Source: Streptococcus gallolyticus (lineage in GTDB: Bacteria > Bacillota > Bacilli > Lactobacillales > Streptococcaceae). From it: a DNA stretch of 64,000 nucleotides. This document shows positions 46,815 through 55,168 of this stretch, piece by piece. A program made the translations under genes and the position numbers. Under the pieces are notes generated by a model, which was given only the letters and a program-made list of their open reading frames with translations, was not told where the DNA came from and did no database searches. Location of the stretch: positions 62,001 to 126,000 of the forward strand of contig JAIMFC010000001.1 in NCBI GenBank assembly GCA_019794795.1, given 5' to 3'. The number at the start of each line of letters is the position of its first letter. Positions within the stretch are counted from its first letter, which is position 1.

Positions 46815-47051
46815 ATGTTGTGGTCGTTAATGGTTGGTGCCTTGATTGGTGCTGTAGCAGGAGGAATTACAGGGAAAGGCAACTCCATGGGTTGTTTTAC
46901 TAATATTTTGGCAGGTTTGATTGGCTCATCAGTGGGCCAAAGTCTATTTGGTTCTTGGGGTCCAAGCCTTGCAGGTATGGCTTTGTTGCCATCAATTGCT
47001 GGAGCGGTTGTGGTGATAGCAGTGGTATCTTTTTTTCTAGATAAAAAATAA
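46815..47051 (+). CDS. GlsB/YeaQ/YmgE-family small membrane protein
   Basis: A 78-residue hydrophobic protein of the transglycosylase-associated (YeaQ/YmgE, GlsB) family, often stress-induced. The Gly-rich first helix WSLMVGALIGAVAGGITGKG, a central NILAGLIGSSVGQSLFG and a last helix ending FFLDKK fit the family pattern of three short membrane segments. GAGGG lies 8 bases before the ATG at 46815; a longer open frame upstream covers the promoter and terminator and is rejected. Its role is unknown. Confidence 0.8.
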   Translation: MLWSLMVGALIGAVAGGITGKGNSMGCFTNILAGLIGSSVGQSLFGSWGPSLAGMALLPSIAGAVVVIAVVSFFLDKK

Positions 47052-47061
47052 GGAAAATGAG

Positions 47062-47085
47062 CACTAGGGGAAACCTAGTGTTTTC
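47062..47085 (+). terminator. Terminator after the GlsB-type gene
   Basis: CACTAGG and CCTAGTG form a perfect 7-bp stem with a GGAAA loop, followed by TTTTC. Confidence 0.8.
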
Positions 47086-47150
47086 GTATTTAATGGCTAT
47101 TTAGAGCGATTTATGATAAAATAAAATAATTAGCAAAAGAGGAGTGACTA

Positions 47151-47678
47151 GTGAGCGTAGAACAGTATATGCCAGATTTTGCCTTAGAAAAGGCTTATGA
47201 TTTGACCGTAGAAAGTCTCAAAAAAGAAGGAATTCGGGTAGTCTTTGTCGACTTGGACAATACCTTAATTGCCTGGAACAATCCTGATGGAACGCCAGAA
47301 ATGCGCCAGTGGCTGCATGACTTACGAGACGCAGGTATTCGTGTCGTTGTAGTTTCAAATAACAATCATGGCCGTGTCAAAAAAGCAGTGGTTAAGTTTG
47401 GGATTGACTTTGAATCGCGTGCTATGAAGCCTTTTACGCGGGGAATCAAGCGCGCTATGAAACGCTTTGATGTCCAAGCAGACGAGGTAGTGATGGTGGG
47501 AGACCAGCTCATGACAGATATTCGAGCCGCTAAGAGAGCAGGTATTCGTTCTATCTTGGTCAAGCCTCTCGTGGTGTCCGATGCTTGGGTTACTCAGTTC
47601 AATCGCTGGCGCGAACGCCGTATGCTCAAAAAAATCATTGCAAAATACGGCCCAATTCAGTATAAAAAGGAAATTTAA
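47151..47678 (+). CDS. yqeG: YqeG family HAD IIIA-type phosphatase
   Basis: A 175-residue HAD protein with FVDLDNTLIAW near residue 34 (motif I), VVVSNN near 67 (motif II), the motif III Lys in MKPFTRGIKRAM, and VGDQLMTDIRAAKRAG near 121 (motif IV). It starts with GTG after GAGGAG. YqeG lies next to the GTPase YqeH in most Firmicutes; the two are one base apart here. The substrate is unproven; some homologues act on phosphatidylglycerophosphate. Confidence 0.9.
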   Translation: MSVEQYMPDFALEKAYDLTVESLKKEGIRVVFVDLDNTLIAWNNPDGTPEMRQWLHDLRDAGIRVVVVSNNNHGRVKKAVVKFGIDFESRAMKPFTRGIKRAMKRFDVQADEVVMVGDQLMTDIRAAKRAGIRSILVKPLVVSDAWVTQFNRWRERRMLKKIIAKYGPIQYKKEI

Positions 47679-48785
47679 GTGGAAGAATTATTTTGTATCG
47701 GCTGCGGTGCGGCCATTCAGACCAGTCAAAAGGAAGTAGCAGGCTATACTCCTCAGTCTGCCCTTGAAAAGGGACTAGAAACAGGGCAATTGTACTGTCA
47801 ACGTTGTTTCCGCCTGCGCCACTACAATGAAATTTCAGATGTCAATATCTCTGATGATGAGTTTATGAAGTTGCTTCATGAAGTGGGGGATAGCCATGCC
47901 CTAGTGGTCAATGTGATTGATATTTTTGATTTCAACGGCTCTGTGATTCCAGGTCTGCCTCGCATCGTATCGGGCAATGACGTTCTGCTTGTGGGAAATA
48001 AGCAGGATATCTTGCCTAAGTCAGTTAAGACAGGTAAAGTTACTCAGTGGCTGACCGAACGGGCTCACGAAGTTGGTTTGCGACCTGTAGATGTTGTCTT
48101 GACATCTGCGCAAAACAAGCAAGCTATCAAGGACCTTATCAAGAAGATTGAAGAGCACCGTAAGGGACGTGATGTCTATGTAGTGGGCGTGACGAATGTT
48201 GGTAAGTCAACGCTTATCAATGCGATTATCCAAGAAATTACAGGGGATAAGGATGTCATTACGACCTCGCGTTTCCCAGGTACGACCTTGGATAAAATTG
48301 AGATTCCGTTAGATGATGGTTCCTACATTTTTGACACGCCAGGAATTATTCATCGTCACCAGATGGCCCATTACTTAACAGCAAAAAATCTCAAGTACAT
48401 CAGCCCCAAAAAAGAAATCAAGCCAAAGACCTATCAGCTCAATCCTGAACAAACTCTTTTCTTGGCTGGTTTGGGACGCTTCGACTTCGTGGAAGGAGAG
48501 CGTCAAGGCTTTACAGCTTTCTTTGAAAACACCTTGGAATTGCACCGCACCAAGTTAGCAGGCGCAAACGAATTTTATCAAAAACATGCGGGAACCTTGC
48601 TGACACCGCCTTCTAAGAAGGAATTGCCAGATTTCCCAGAATTGGTTCGTCACGAATTTACCATCAATGAAAAAACAGACGTAGTCTTCTCAGGCTTAGG
48701 CTGGATTCGTATCAATGGCAGAGCAAAAATTGCTGCCTGGGCACCAAAAGGAGTGGACGTCGTCTTGCGGAAAGCCATTATCTAG
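47679..48785 (+). CDS. yqeH: Ribosome biogenesis GTPase YqeH
   Basis: A circularly permuted GTPase needed for 30S assembly. The 368-residue protein begins with a treble-clef zinc finger (CIGCGAAIQTS, then YCQRCFRLRHYNEI). The permuted GTPase order is plain: G4 VGNKQD near residue 106, then G1 VVGVTNVGKSTL near 167, then G3 DTPGI near 221. A C-terminal beta-rich RNA-binding domain follows. It starts with GTG directly after yqeG, whose last codons supply AAAGGAAA as ribosome site. Confidence 0.95.
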   Translation: MEELFCIGCGAAIQTSQKEVAGYTPQSALEKGLETGQLYCQRCFRLRHYNEISDVNISDDEFMKLLHEVGDSHALVVNVIDIFDFNGSVIPGLPRIVSGNDVLLVGNKQDILPKSVKTGKVTQWLTERAHEVGLRPVDVVLTSAQNKQAIKDLIKKIEEHRKGRDVYVVGVTNVGKSTLINAIIQEITGDKDVITTSRFPGTTLDKIEIPLDDGSYIFDTPGIIHRHQMAHYLTAKNLKYISPKKEIKPKTYQLNPEQTLFLAGLGRFDFVEGERQGFTAFFENTLELHRTKLAGANEFYQKHAGTLLTPPSKKELPDFPELVRHEFTINEKTDVVFSGLGWIRINGRAKIAAWAPKGVDVVLRKAII

Positions 48786-48801
48786 GCTGAAGGAGGTCGC
48801 C

Positions 48802-49137
48802 ATGGCTGAAAAAACGACACTTGTTAGCACGCAAAGAGTTTCATTCACTGACATTCAAGATAGACTGTGTGAAAAATTAGTTGTTGATCCGGTCAATATC
48901 GTGCATCGGCGTTTCGGAAAAGTCGAAGTCATGGAGTTGATTTTCGAGAAATACTACTTCCGCACAGGGAGTTTCGCCTGTCTGACCATTCTCTTATTGC
49001 GACCGGACGAAGAACACGTTCAGGTAGATATTACTGCGGCAGCAGGAGGTGTAGGAATACTGGACATCTCTTGGGGAAGCCAGAAAAACTTTTTCAAAGC
49101 TGGGAAAGCTATTTTAGAAGAATTTGGATTTTGCTAG
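48802..49137 (+). CDS. Uncharacterised 111-residue protein (possible DUF6054)
   Basis: GAAGGAGG before the ATG at 48802 decides the start. The protein is soluble and of mixed alpha-beta composition, with VSTQRVSFTDIQDRL at the N-terminus and SWGSQKNFFKAGKAILEEFGF at the end. The central FEKYYFRTGSFACLTILLL reminds me of DUF6054 proteins, but weakly. It starts 16 bp after yqeH and sits between yqeH and yhbY, which are adjacent in other streptococci as far as I recall, so it may be an insertion into this operon. Confidence 0.7.
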   Translation: MAEKTTLVSTQRVSFTDIQDRLCEKLVVDPVNIVHRRFGKVEVMELIFEKYYFRTGSFACLTILLLRPDEEHVQVDITAAAGGVGILDISWGSQKNFFKAGKAILEEFGFC

Positions 49138-49155
49138 AAATAGCGGAGGTATCCT

Positions 49156-49566
49156 ATGAAAAAGATAATGATAGCAGTTCTTCTTATCCTTCTCAGTGCA
49201 GGTGTTGGATGCTGGTGGTTTAGACCGAGTTCAGGAGAGACACCGACCTTGCCTAAGATAAGGGAAATTCAAGAAATCCAAATGACAGATTCAAGTGGAG
49301 CAGTTGTGCACTTGGATATGGAAGAAAAAATCACTTCCTTTATCTACTTTACCAAGGATTCCCACAAAACTCGCCAAGAGAGCATTAATGATCAGCCTAG
49401 TTCGGATTTAAGTCCTTACCAGTTTGATTTGAAATTAAAAAATGGAACAGTCAGACTGTATATTTACCAAAAAGGGTGGAAAACTTATCTAGAAAGTCCA
49501 TATGTTGGTATTTATGAATTAGATCATTCACTATCAGACTGGTTATCTGGAAAATTAGATTACTAG
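49156..49566 (+). CDS. Membrane-anchored extracytoplasmic protein (DUF5301-like)
   Basis: A 136-residue protein with an N-terminal hydrophobic segment (IMIAVLLILLSAGVGCWWF, residues 4-22), probably an anchor or uncleaved signal; VGC is a poor lipobox. The rest, from EIQEIQMTDSSGAV to GIYELDHSLSDWLSGKLDY, is outside the cell and resembles DUF5301 as I recall it. AGCGGAGGT precedes the ATG. With its upstream neighbour it forms a two-gene insert within the yqeH-yhbY operon. The function is unknown. Confidence 0.7.
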   Translation: MKKIMIAVLLILLSAGVGCWWFRPSSGETPTLPKIREIQEIQMTDSSGAVVHLDMEEKITSFIYFTKDSHKTRQESINDQPSSDLSPYQFDLKLKNGTVRLYIYQKGWKTYLESPYVGIYELDHSLSDWLSGKLDY

Positions 49567-49594
49567 CTCTGCTATTTTACAAAAAGGAAAAAAT

Positions 49595-49906
49595 ATGACA
49601 TTAACATCAAAACAACGTGCTTTTCTGAACAGTCAAGCACATGCTATGAAGCCAATTGTACAGATTGGGAAAAACGGTCTCAATGACCAAATCAAAACTA
49701 GTATCCGTAACGCACTTGATGCGCGCGAGTTGATCAAGGTTAAATTGCTCCAAAATACGGACGAAAATATCCATGAAGTGGCTGAAATTCTAGAAGAAGA
49801 GATCGGTGTCGAGTCAGTGGCAAAAACCGGTCGCGTTTTGACCCTTTTCAAGGTGTCTGCTAAGAAAGAAAATCGAAAATTATCTGTTAAAGTGAGAGAA
49901 ATTTAA
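49595..49906 (+). CDS. yhbY: YhbY/CRM-domain RNA-binding protein
   Basis: A 103-residue protein made of one CRM domain, associated with 50S assembly. LTSKQRAFLNSQAHAMKPIVQIGKNGLNDQ at the start contains the family GKNGL loop, and LIKVKLLQNTDEN and VGRVLTLFK-type (KTGRVLTLFKVSAKKENR) segments follow. AAAAAGGAAAAA lies before the ATG. It belongs to the yqeG-to-tmcAL operon. Confidence 0.93.
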   Translation: MTLTSKQRAFLNSQAHAMKPIVQIGKNGLNDQIKTSIRNALDARELIKVKLLQNTDENIHEVAEILEEEIGVESVAKTGRVLTLFKVSAKKENRKLSVKVREI

Positions 49907-49915
49907 GGAGAGCCT

Positions 49916-50548
49916 ATGGCCATTGAATTGCTAACCCCTTTTACAAAAGTTGAAATAGAACCAGAATTGCGCAACCCCAAGCGGAAGCAGGTAGGGATTT
50001 TGGGTGGGAATTTCAATCCCGTCCACAATGCTCATCTGGTGGTGGCTGATCAGGTGCGCCAGCAGTTGAACCTAGATAAGGTCTACCTCATGCCTGAATT
50101 TACACCGCCTCATGTGGATAAGAAGGAAACCATTGACGAGCTTCATCGTCTTAACATGCTCAAAATGGCCATTGCAGGTATTGATGGCTTGGATATTGAA
50201 ACCATTGAGTTAGAGCGTCGAGGGATTTCTTATACCTACGAAACCATGAAGCTTTTGACGGAGAAAAATCCCGATACGGATTATTACTTCATTATCGGTG
50301 GTGATATGGTGGACTACCTGCCTAAGTGGCATAAGATTGATGACTTGGTGCAGCTGGTGCAATTTGTCGGGGTGCAACGTCCGCGCTACAAGGCTGGGAC
50401 TTCCTATCCGGTCATCTGGGTGGATGTACCGCTCATGGACATCTCCTCTAGCATGGTGCGCGAGTTTATCAAAAAGGGGCGCACGCCTAACTTTATGCTT
50501 CCTCATGAGGTCTTGGACTATATTGAGGAAAAGGGACTCTATCTATGA
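49916..50548 (+). CDS. nadD: Nicotinate-nucleotide adenylyltransferase
   Basis: It adenylates nicotinate mononucleotide in NAD synthesis. The 210-residue protein has the nucleotidyltransferase motif [18 protein letters not shown] near residues 28-45 and the C-terminal [13 protein letters not shown] motif (ISSTxxR type) near 175. AAGGAGAG precedes the ATG. It overlaps yqeK by four bases. Confidence 0.95.
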   Translation: MAIELLTPFTKVEIEPELRNPKRKQVGILGGNFNPVHNAHLVVADQVRQQLNLDKVYLMPEFTPPHVDKKETIDELHRLNMLKMAIAGIDGLDIETIELERRGISYTYETMKLLTEKNPDTDYYFIIGGDMVDYLPKWHKIDDLVQLVQFVGVQRPRYKAGTSYPVIWVDVPLMDISSSMVREFIKKGRTPNFMLPHEVLDYIEEKGLYL

Positions 50549-51135
50549 ACTACAGCGACTATGTGAGCTTTTCCCGTGAGGAGCTTTTGGAAAAAATTGC
50601 TGGCGCTATGTCTCAGAAACACTTTACACACGTACTTGGGGTGGAACAGTCAGCCTTGGAATTGGCAGAGCAATGCGGTTGTGACCCAGTCAAAGCCAGT
50701 CTAGCAGCCCTTCTCCATGATTATGCTAAGGAAGTAGATGACCAGTTTTTTCTAGACCTGATTGACAAGTATGACTTGGATGCAGACTTGAAAAATTGGG
50801 GTAATAATATCTGGCATGGTGTAGTTGGTGCCTACAAGATTGCTGAGGATTTTGGTGTAAGTGACCAAGAAATCCTGACAGCTATTCAACGACATACAGT
50901 TGGTGCCGGCAAGATGACACTTTTGGACAAGGTGCTCTATGTGGCAGATTACATTGAACCCAATCGTGATTTTCCAGGTGTGGAAGAAGCGCGAGCTATT
51001 GCGCGTGAAGAGCTGGACAAGGCAGTAGCCTTTGAGACAGCTCAAACGGTAGCATTTTTAGCCAAGAAAGCCATCCCAATTCACCCGCAAACTATTGAAA
51101 CTTATAATAGTTATATCGGATGGTTGAAGAATTAG
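50545..51135 (+). CDS. yqeK: HD-domain hydrolase YqeK (probable Ap4A hydrolase)
   Basis: A 196-residue HD-domain protein; characterised YqeK enzymes split diadenosine tetraphosphate to two ADP. The metal ligands are in [16 protein letters not shown] near residue 28, [11 protein letters not shown] near 58 (the HD motif), [13 protein letters not shown] near 88 and IQRHTVGAG near 113. It overlaps nadD (ATGA) and precedes rsfS, the usual order. Confidence 0.93.
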   Translation: MNYSDYVSFSREELLEKIAGAMSQKHFTHVLGVEQSALELAEQCGCDPVKASLAALLHDYAKEVDDQFFLDLIDKYDLDADLKNWGNNIWHGVVGAYKIAEDFGVSDQEILTAIQRHTVGAGKMTLLDKVLYVADYIEPNRDFPGVEEARAIAREELDKAVAFETAQTVAFLAKKAIPIHPQTIETYNSYIGWLKN

Positions 51136-51155
51136 TAAGAAAATAAAGGAATCAT

Positions 51156-51509
51156 ATGAACAAAACTCAATTATTGGAAGTGGTCGTGAAGGCCGCAGAT
51201 GAAAAACGTGCGGAAGACATTTTGGCACTGGACTTGGCTGGCTTGACAAGCGTGACAGATTACTTTGTCATCGCCTCTGCTACCAACAGCCGTCAGCTGG
51301 AAGCTATTGCGGACAATATCCGTGAAAAGGTCAAAGAAGCTGGTGGCGACGCTAGTCATGCCGAAGGCGACAGCAATAGTGGCTGGGTACTTCTTGACCT
51401 TAACGACGTTGTCGTACATATCTTCTCAGAAGAACAACGTTTCCACTATAACCTTGAAAAACTCTGGCACGACGCACCAGTAGTGGAAGTGGCGGAGTAT
51501 TTAGCGTAA
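51156..51509 (+). CDS. rsfS: Ribosomal silencing factor RsfS
   Basis: It binds uL14 on the 50S subunit and blocks subunit joining when nutrients are short. The 117-residue protein shows the family stretches [42 protein letters not shown] and the [10 protein letters not shown]-terminus. AAATAAAGGAATC precedes the start. A strong terminator follows, so the next genes need another promoter or read-through. Confidence 0.96.
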   Translation: MNKTQLLEVVVKAADEKRAEDILALDLAGLTSVTDYFVIASATNSRQLEAIADNIREKVKEAGGDASHAEGDSNSGWVLLDLNDVVVHIFSEEQRFHYNLEKLWHDAPVVEVAEYLA

Positions 51510-51511
51510 TC

Positions 51512-51538
51512 AAAACCTTGTCAATAGACAAGGTTTTT
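51512..51538 (+). terminator. Terminator after rsfS
   Basis: AAAACCTTGTC and GACAAGGTTTT form a perfect 11-bp stem with an AATA loop, then T. Confidence 0.9.
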
Positions 51539-51561
51539 CGTGAAGAGGTAGAAGAATATGC

Positions 51562-52032
51562 TTGATTTGTTCTCGTATTGAGATGATAAAAGAAAATCAA
51601 AATCCGTATTTTGTGAAAGAATTAGAGACAGGCTATGTTGTACTAGGAGACCATCAACATTTTCAAGGCTATACCTTATTTCTTGGGAAGCATCATGTCA
51701 CTGAGTTGGACCAGCTTAGAAAGCCTGACCGTGACTTATTCTTATCTGAAATGGCAGATGTGGCAGAAGCTGTAAAATTGGCCTTTGAAGCGGATAAGAT
51801 GAATTGTGAATCACTTGGGAATGGTGATGCTCATGTTCACTGGCACCTCTTTCCTCGGAAAGATGGAGATTTAAGAGAGTATAGTCACAATGGTAAAGGG
51901 CCAGTATGGTGGTATCCTATGGAGCTCATGTACCATCAAGATAAAGAACCTACTGCCAAAGAATTGATATGTATGAAAGCAAAACGTCAAGCGGCATTAG
52001 AAGAAGTGGAGAAAAAATATGGCAACTTATGA
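51562..52032 (+). CDS. HIT-like protein (HxHxH hydrolase family)
   Basis: A protein of about 156 residues with the histidine-triad motif HVHWHLFPR near residue 91 and the YVVLGDHQHFQGYTLFLGKHH region, as in HIT-domain diadenosine hydrolases. Homologues as I recall begin MCLIC-RI; here TGC TTG ATT TGT (CLIC) is present, but the codon before it, at 51556, is ATA, not ATG. GAGG lies 7-8 bases before that ATA. I give the TTG at 51562 as the nearest usual start. It overlaps the methyltransferase gene by 14 bases. Confidence 0.75.
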   Translation: MICSRIEMIKENQNPYFVKELETGYVVLGDHQHFQGYTLFLGKHHVTELDQLRKPDRDLFLSEMADVAEAVKLAFEADKMNCESLGNGDAHVHWHLFPRKDGDLREYSHNGKGPVWWYPMELMYHQDKEPTAKELICMKAKRQAALEEVEKKYGNL

Positions 52033-52759
52033 AACTTTCGCATCAGTCTATGATGCTGTAATGGATGATTCTTTGTACGACAAGTGGACGGATTTTTCGC
52101 TCCGCCATTTGCCAAAATCAAAAGATCGTAAAAAACTCTTGGAATTGGCTTGTGGGACTGGCATTCAGTCTATTCGATTTGCGCAAGCTGGTTTTGATGT
52201 GACAGGGCTTGACTTGAGCGGTGATATGCTCAAAATCGCTGAAAAACGCGCGGCTTCTGCTAAACAGAAAATTGACTTTCTCCAAGGTAATATGCTGGAC
52301 TTGTCACAGGCTGGCAAGTACGATTTTGTGACATGCTATTCAGATTCCATCTGCTACATGCAGGACGAGGTTGAGGTCGGCGATGTTTTTAAACAGGTCT
52401 ACGATACCCTCAACGACGACGGCGTTTTCATCTTTGACGTCCACTCAACCTACCAGACCGACGAGGTTTTCCCAGGCTATTCTTACCATGAAAATGCCGA
52501 TAACTTCGCTATGCTTTGGGATACCTATGAGGACGAGGCCCCACATTCTATCGTGCATGAGTTGACCTTTTTTGTTCAAGAGGCGGATGGCAGCTTTACC
52601 CGTCATGATGAAATTCATGAAGAGCGCACTTACGAGGTCTTGACCTATGATATCCTCTTAGAGCAAGCTGGATTTAAGTCTTTCAAACTCTATGCAGATT
52701 TTGAAGATAAAGAACCTACTGAAACATCGGCACGTTGGTTCTTTGTGGTGGAGAAATAG
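52019..52759 (+). CDS. Class I SAM-dependent methyltransferase
   Basis: A 246-residue methyltransferase. The SAM motif I is LLELACGTGIQSIRFAQ near residues 40-56, with GLDLSGDMLKIAEKRA near 66-81 and LDLSQAGKYDFVTCYSDSICY near 96-116. It has the YDAVMDDSLYDKW N-terminus of a family found beside rsfS and tmcAL in streptococci and lactococci. The target is unknown. The start lies inside the HIT-like gene with GGAG upstream; tmcAL follows after 3 bp. Confidence 0.87.
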   Translation: MATYETFASVYDAVMDDSLYDKWTDFSLRHLPKSKDRKKLLELACGTGIQSIRFAQAGFDVTGLDLSGDMLKIAEKRAASAKQKIDFLQGNMLDLSQAGKYDFVTCYSDSICYMQDEVEVGDVFKQVYDTLNDDGVFIFDVHSTYQTDEVFPGYSYHENADNFAMLWDTYEDEAPHSIVHELTFFVQEADGSFTRHDEIHEERTYEVLTYDILLEQAGFKSFKLYADFEDKEPTETSARWFFVVEK

Positions 52760-52762
52760 CTT

Positions 52763-53854
52763 ATGACAATCACAGGCATCATCGCCGAATTCAACCCCTT
52801 TCACAACGGGCATAAGTACCTCTTAGAGCAGGCAGAGGGGGTCAAAATCGTTGCCATGTCAGGCAATTTTATGCAGCGTGGCGAGCCTGCCATTGTTGAC
52901 AAGTGGACCCGTGCTCAGATGGCGCTGGAGAATGGAGCCGACCTGGTGGTTGAGCTCCCTTTTCTAGTTGCGGTCCAGTCGGCTGACTACTTCGCCCAAG
53001 GTGCTGTTGACATCCTTGCCAAGCTGGGTGTGGACAACTTGACCTTCGGCACCGAGTCCGTCCTAGACTACAACCACATTGGGGATATCTATGTGGAAAA
53101 AGCCCAGGAAATGGTGGCTTTTTTGGCCAATCAGCCCGCCCACTTCTCTTATCCACAGAAAACCCAGGCCATGTGGGAGCATTTCACAGGCATCCAGTTC
53201 TCAGGTGACACCCCTAATCATATTTTGGGGCTTGCCTACACCAAGGCAGCAAGCCAAAAGGGCATCCGCTTGAATCCCATTCAACGTCAGGGTGCAGGCT
53301 ATCATTCCAAGGAAAAAAACGTGGCATATGCTTCGGCAACAAGTATCCGTCAGCACAAAGCCGACAAGGACTTCGTGAATGCATTTATGCCAAACGCAGA
53401 GCTTCTTTTGGCAAGTCCGCAGGTTTCATGGGACAATTATTTTAATTTGCTCAAATATCAAATCCAAACCAACCCAGATCTGACTCAGATTTACCAAGTT
53501 AATGATGAGCTAGCAAATCGCATCAAATCCAACATCCGCCATGTGAAAACAGTGGAAGAATTAGTGGATAAGGTAGCCACAAAACGCTATACCAAAGCAC
53601 GTGTGCGACGGATTTTAACCTACATCTTGGTCAACGCTGTGGAAACCCCACTCCCTCAATCTGTTTATGTTCTAGGTTTTACACAAAAAGGCCGCCAACA
53701 CCTCAAAACGGTGAAAAATTCTGTGGATATCGTAGCTCGAATTGGAGCAGAGCCATGGGACGCAGTGAGCCAGCAGGCTGACGCTGTTTATCAGTCGGGG
53801 GATAAGAGGATAGCGGAGCAGACATGGGGACGAGTGCCGATTACTAAAGCATAA
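52763..53854 (+). CDS. tmcAL: tRNA(Met) cytidine acetate ligase TmcAL
   Basis: It forms N4-acetylcytidine at position 34 of elongator tRNA-Met from acetate and ATP. The 363-residue protein starts with the nucleotidyltransferase motif [17 protein letters not shown] near residues 5-21, followed by [17 protein letters not shown] near 34-50 and FGTES near 95. It ends the operon. The DNA after its stop holds a channel-gene remnant and not a further operon member. Confidence 0.94.
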   Translation: MTITGIIAEFNPFHNGHKYLLEQAEGVKIVAMSGNFMQRGEPAIVDKWTRAQMALENGADLVVELPFLVAVQSADYFAQGAVDILAKLGVDNLTFGTESVLDYNHIGDIYVEKAQEMVAFLANQPAHFSYPQKTQAMWEHFTGIQFSGDTPNHILGLAYTKAASQKGIRLNPIQRQGAGYHSKEKNVAYASATSIRQHKADKDFVNAFMPNAELLLASPQVSWDNYFNLLKYQIQTNPDLTQIYQVNDELANRIKSNIRHVKTVEELVDKVATKRYTKARVRRILTYILVNAVETPLPQSVYVLGFTQKGRQHLKTVKNSVDIVARIGAEPWDAVSQQADAVYQSGDKRIAEQTWGRVPITKA

Positions 53855-53881
53855 ATTGGAGAAGGCTTAGGAGGTTAAATA

Positions 53882-54064
53882 ATTAATTCCCCTTACGACT
53901 CCATTTAAGTCACATTAACAACGGTTGGCTATGGGGATACTTTCGCAGTATCATTTTGGGGTAAGGTTTTTACTATGCGATCTTCTCTGTTGGGAATAGC
54001 TATTGTTGCTTTACCGGCGGGGATTATAACAGCAGGATAGTTGAATGAAATTAAAGGAGAGTGA
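53882..54064 (+). pseudogene. Remnant of a potassium-channel gene (pore region)
   Basis: One frame reads INSPYDSI, stop, VTLTTVGYGDTFAVSFWGK and then LLGIAIVALPAGIITAG, stop. LTTVGYGD is the K+ channel selectivity filter and the rest is the second pore helix of a voltage-gated-type channel. The upstream membrane segments are missing. TAA at 53906 stands in the pore helix, where a short deletion is also likely, and TAG (about 54038) and TGA (54062) end the rest. It cannot make a working channel. It fills most of the 327-bp gap between tmcAL and ndk. Confidence 0.75.
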
Positions 54065-54148
54065 GAGGCAGAAATAGAAAGCAAGGTATGGTCATTGAGA
54101 GGTGAGTTGAGGATATGGAGAAGAAGTATTCTCAATGAAAGCCTTTTC

Positions 54149-54157
54149 TGTTATAAT
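54149..54157 (+). promoter_or_regulatory. Extended -10 promoter for ndk
   Basis: TGTTATAAT is an extended -10 element 24 bp before ndk. No good -35 box was seen. Confidence 0.55.
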
Positions 54158-54181
54158 AAAAGAAAAACACGGAGGTATCTT

Positions 54182-54598
54182 ATGCAAGAGACATTATTTA
54201 TCATTAAACCTGATGGTGTGAGACGTGGTTTAGTTGGTGAGGTCTTACGACGCATTGAGCGACGTGGCTTTAAATTGACACGTATGGTCATGAGAGAAGC
54301 TAGCAAGGAAATTTTAGCTCAGCACTATGAGGATTTATTGGAGAAACCTTTCTATCATCAGATTGAAACCTATATGATGGAGGGACCAATTGTTGTCGGT
54401 ACTTTCTGTGGTTCAGATGCGGTGAAAACATGGCGTAAGACGATGGGGGTGACCAATCCAGCTGAAGCTGAACTTGGTACTATCCGTGCTGATTTTGCTC
54501 AGGGGCCTGATGACAATGGTGACATGCGCAACATGGTTCACGGTTCAGATTCTGTCGAAGCAGCCAAGCGTGAAATTGCCATTTGGTTTGGCGAGTAG
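54182..54598 (+). CDS. ndk: Nucleoside diphosphate kinase
   Basis: It transfers phosphate between nucleoside tri- and diphosphates. The 138-residue protein has the start ETLFIIKPDGVRRGLVGEV and the active-site motif NMVHGSDSVEAAKREI with the phosphohistidine near residue 118. GGAGGT lies 6 bases before the ATG at 54182, which excludes the longer frame from 54095 that runs through the channel remnant. It is a single gene with its own promoter and terminator. Confidence 0.96.
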   Translation: MQETLFIIKPDGVRRGLVGEVLRRIERRGFKLTRMVMREASKEILAQHYEDLLEKPFYHQIETYMMEGPIVVGTFCGSDAVKTWRKTMGVTNPAEAELGTIRADFAQGPDDNGDMRNMVHGSDSVEAAKREIAIWFGE

Positions 54599-54614
54599 GC
54601 TCAGATGAGAAGAG

Positions 54615-54641
54615 GCGATTATGACAAATAATCGTTTTTTC
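54615..54641 (+). terminator. Terminator after ndk
   Basis: CGATTAT and ATAATCG form a perfect 7-bp stem with a GACAA loop, followed by six T. Confidence 0.85.
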
Positions 54642-54651
54642 CATTTACTGC

Positions 54652-54682
54652 TTGACCCTCACGTCAGGTCATAGCTTATACT
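54652..54682 (+). promoter_or_regulatory. MerR-type promoter with 19-bp spacer and dyad
   Basis: TTGACC and TATACT are separated by 19 bases, the long spacer typical of MerR-activated promoters. The spacer region holds the inverted repeat TGACC-9 bp-GGTCA starting in the -35 box. The MerR gene that follows should control itself here. Confidence 0.75.
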
Positions 54683-54700
54683 ACTGATAGAGAGGTAACT

Positions 54701-55168
54701 ATGAAGACAGTTAAAGAGATGAGCACCATCACAGGCATCAGCGTGCGCACGCTTCACTATTATGACCAGATTGGCCTTTTGTCGCCTGCTTTTGTAGGGG
54801 AAAATGGCTATCGCTACTATGATGACGACAGCTTTGCTCGTTTGCAGGAGATTCTTCTCTTTCGAGAGCTGGAGTTCCCTCTCAAAAAAATTAAAGAAAT
54901 CATGGATAGCTCAAACTATGACCGCAACCAAGCGTTGACTGACCAAATCAAATGGTTAGAACTCAAAAAACAACACTTGGAGCGCGTGATTAATCAGGCT
55001 AAAGCCATGAAAGGAGGGCTAGACATGACCGATTTTACCGCCTATGATCAGGCAGAACTAGACGCATTCCAAGAGGAAGCCAAAGAGCGTTGGGGACAGA
55101 CATCAGCTTATCAAGAATTTGAACGCAAACACAGCGACAGCGATTTTTCCCAAGTCCCTCAAGAATGA
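54701..55168 (+). CDS. MerR-family regulator with truncated TipAS region (frameshifted TipAL-like)
   Basis: The first 155 residues of a TipAL-like regulator: a MerR winged helix (MKTVKEMSTITGISVRTLHYYDQIGLL, residues 1-27), a coiled-coil dimer helix near 75-105, and the start of the antibiotic-binding TipAS domain from about residue 117. It stops at 55168 in PQE-TGA; TipAS continues in the next frame from 55165. One extra A (GAA ATG in place of GAATG) would restore one protein of about 237 residues. The four-base ATGA overlap could also allow both parts to be made separately. TipAL proteins sense thiopeptides and other drugs. Confidence 0.75.
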   Translation: MKTVKEMSTITGISVRTLHYYDQIGLLSPAFVGENGYRYYDDDSFARLQEILLFRELEFPLKKIKEIMDSSNYDRNQALTDQIKWLELKKQHLERVINQAKAMKGGLDMTDFTAYDQAELDAFQEEAKERWGQTSAYQEFERKHSDSDFSQVPQE

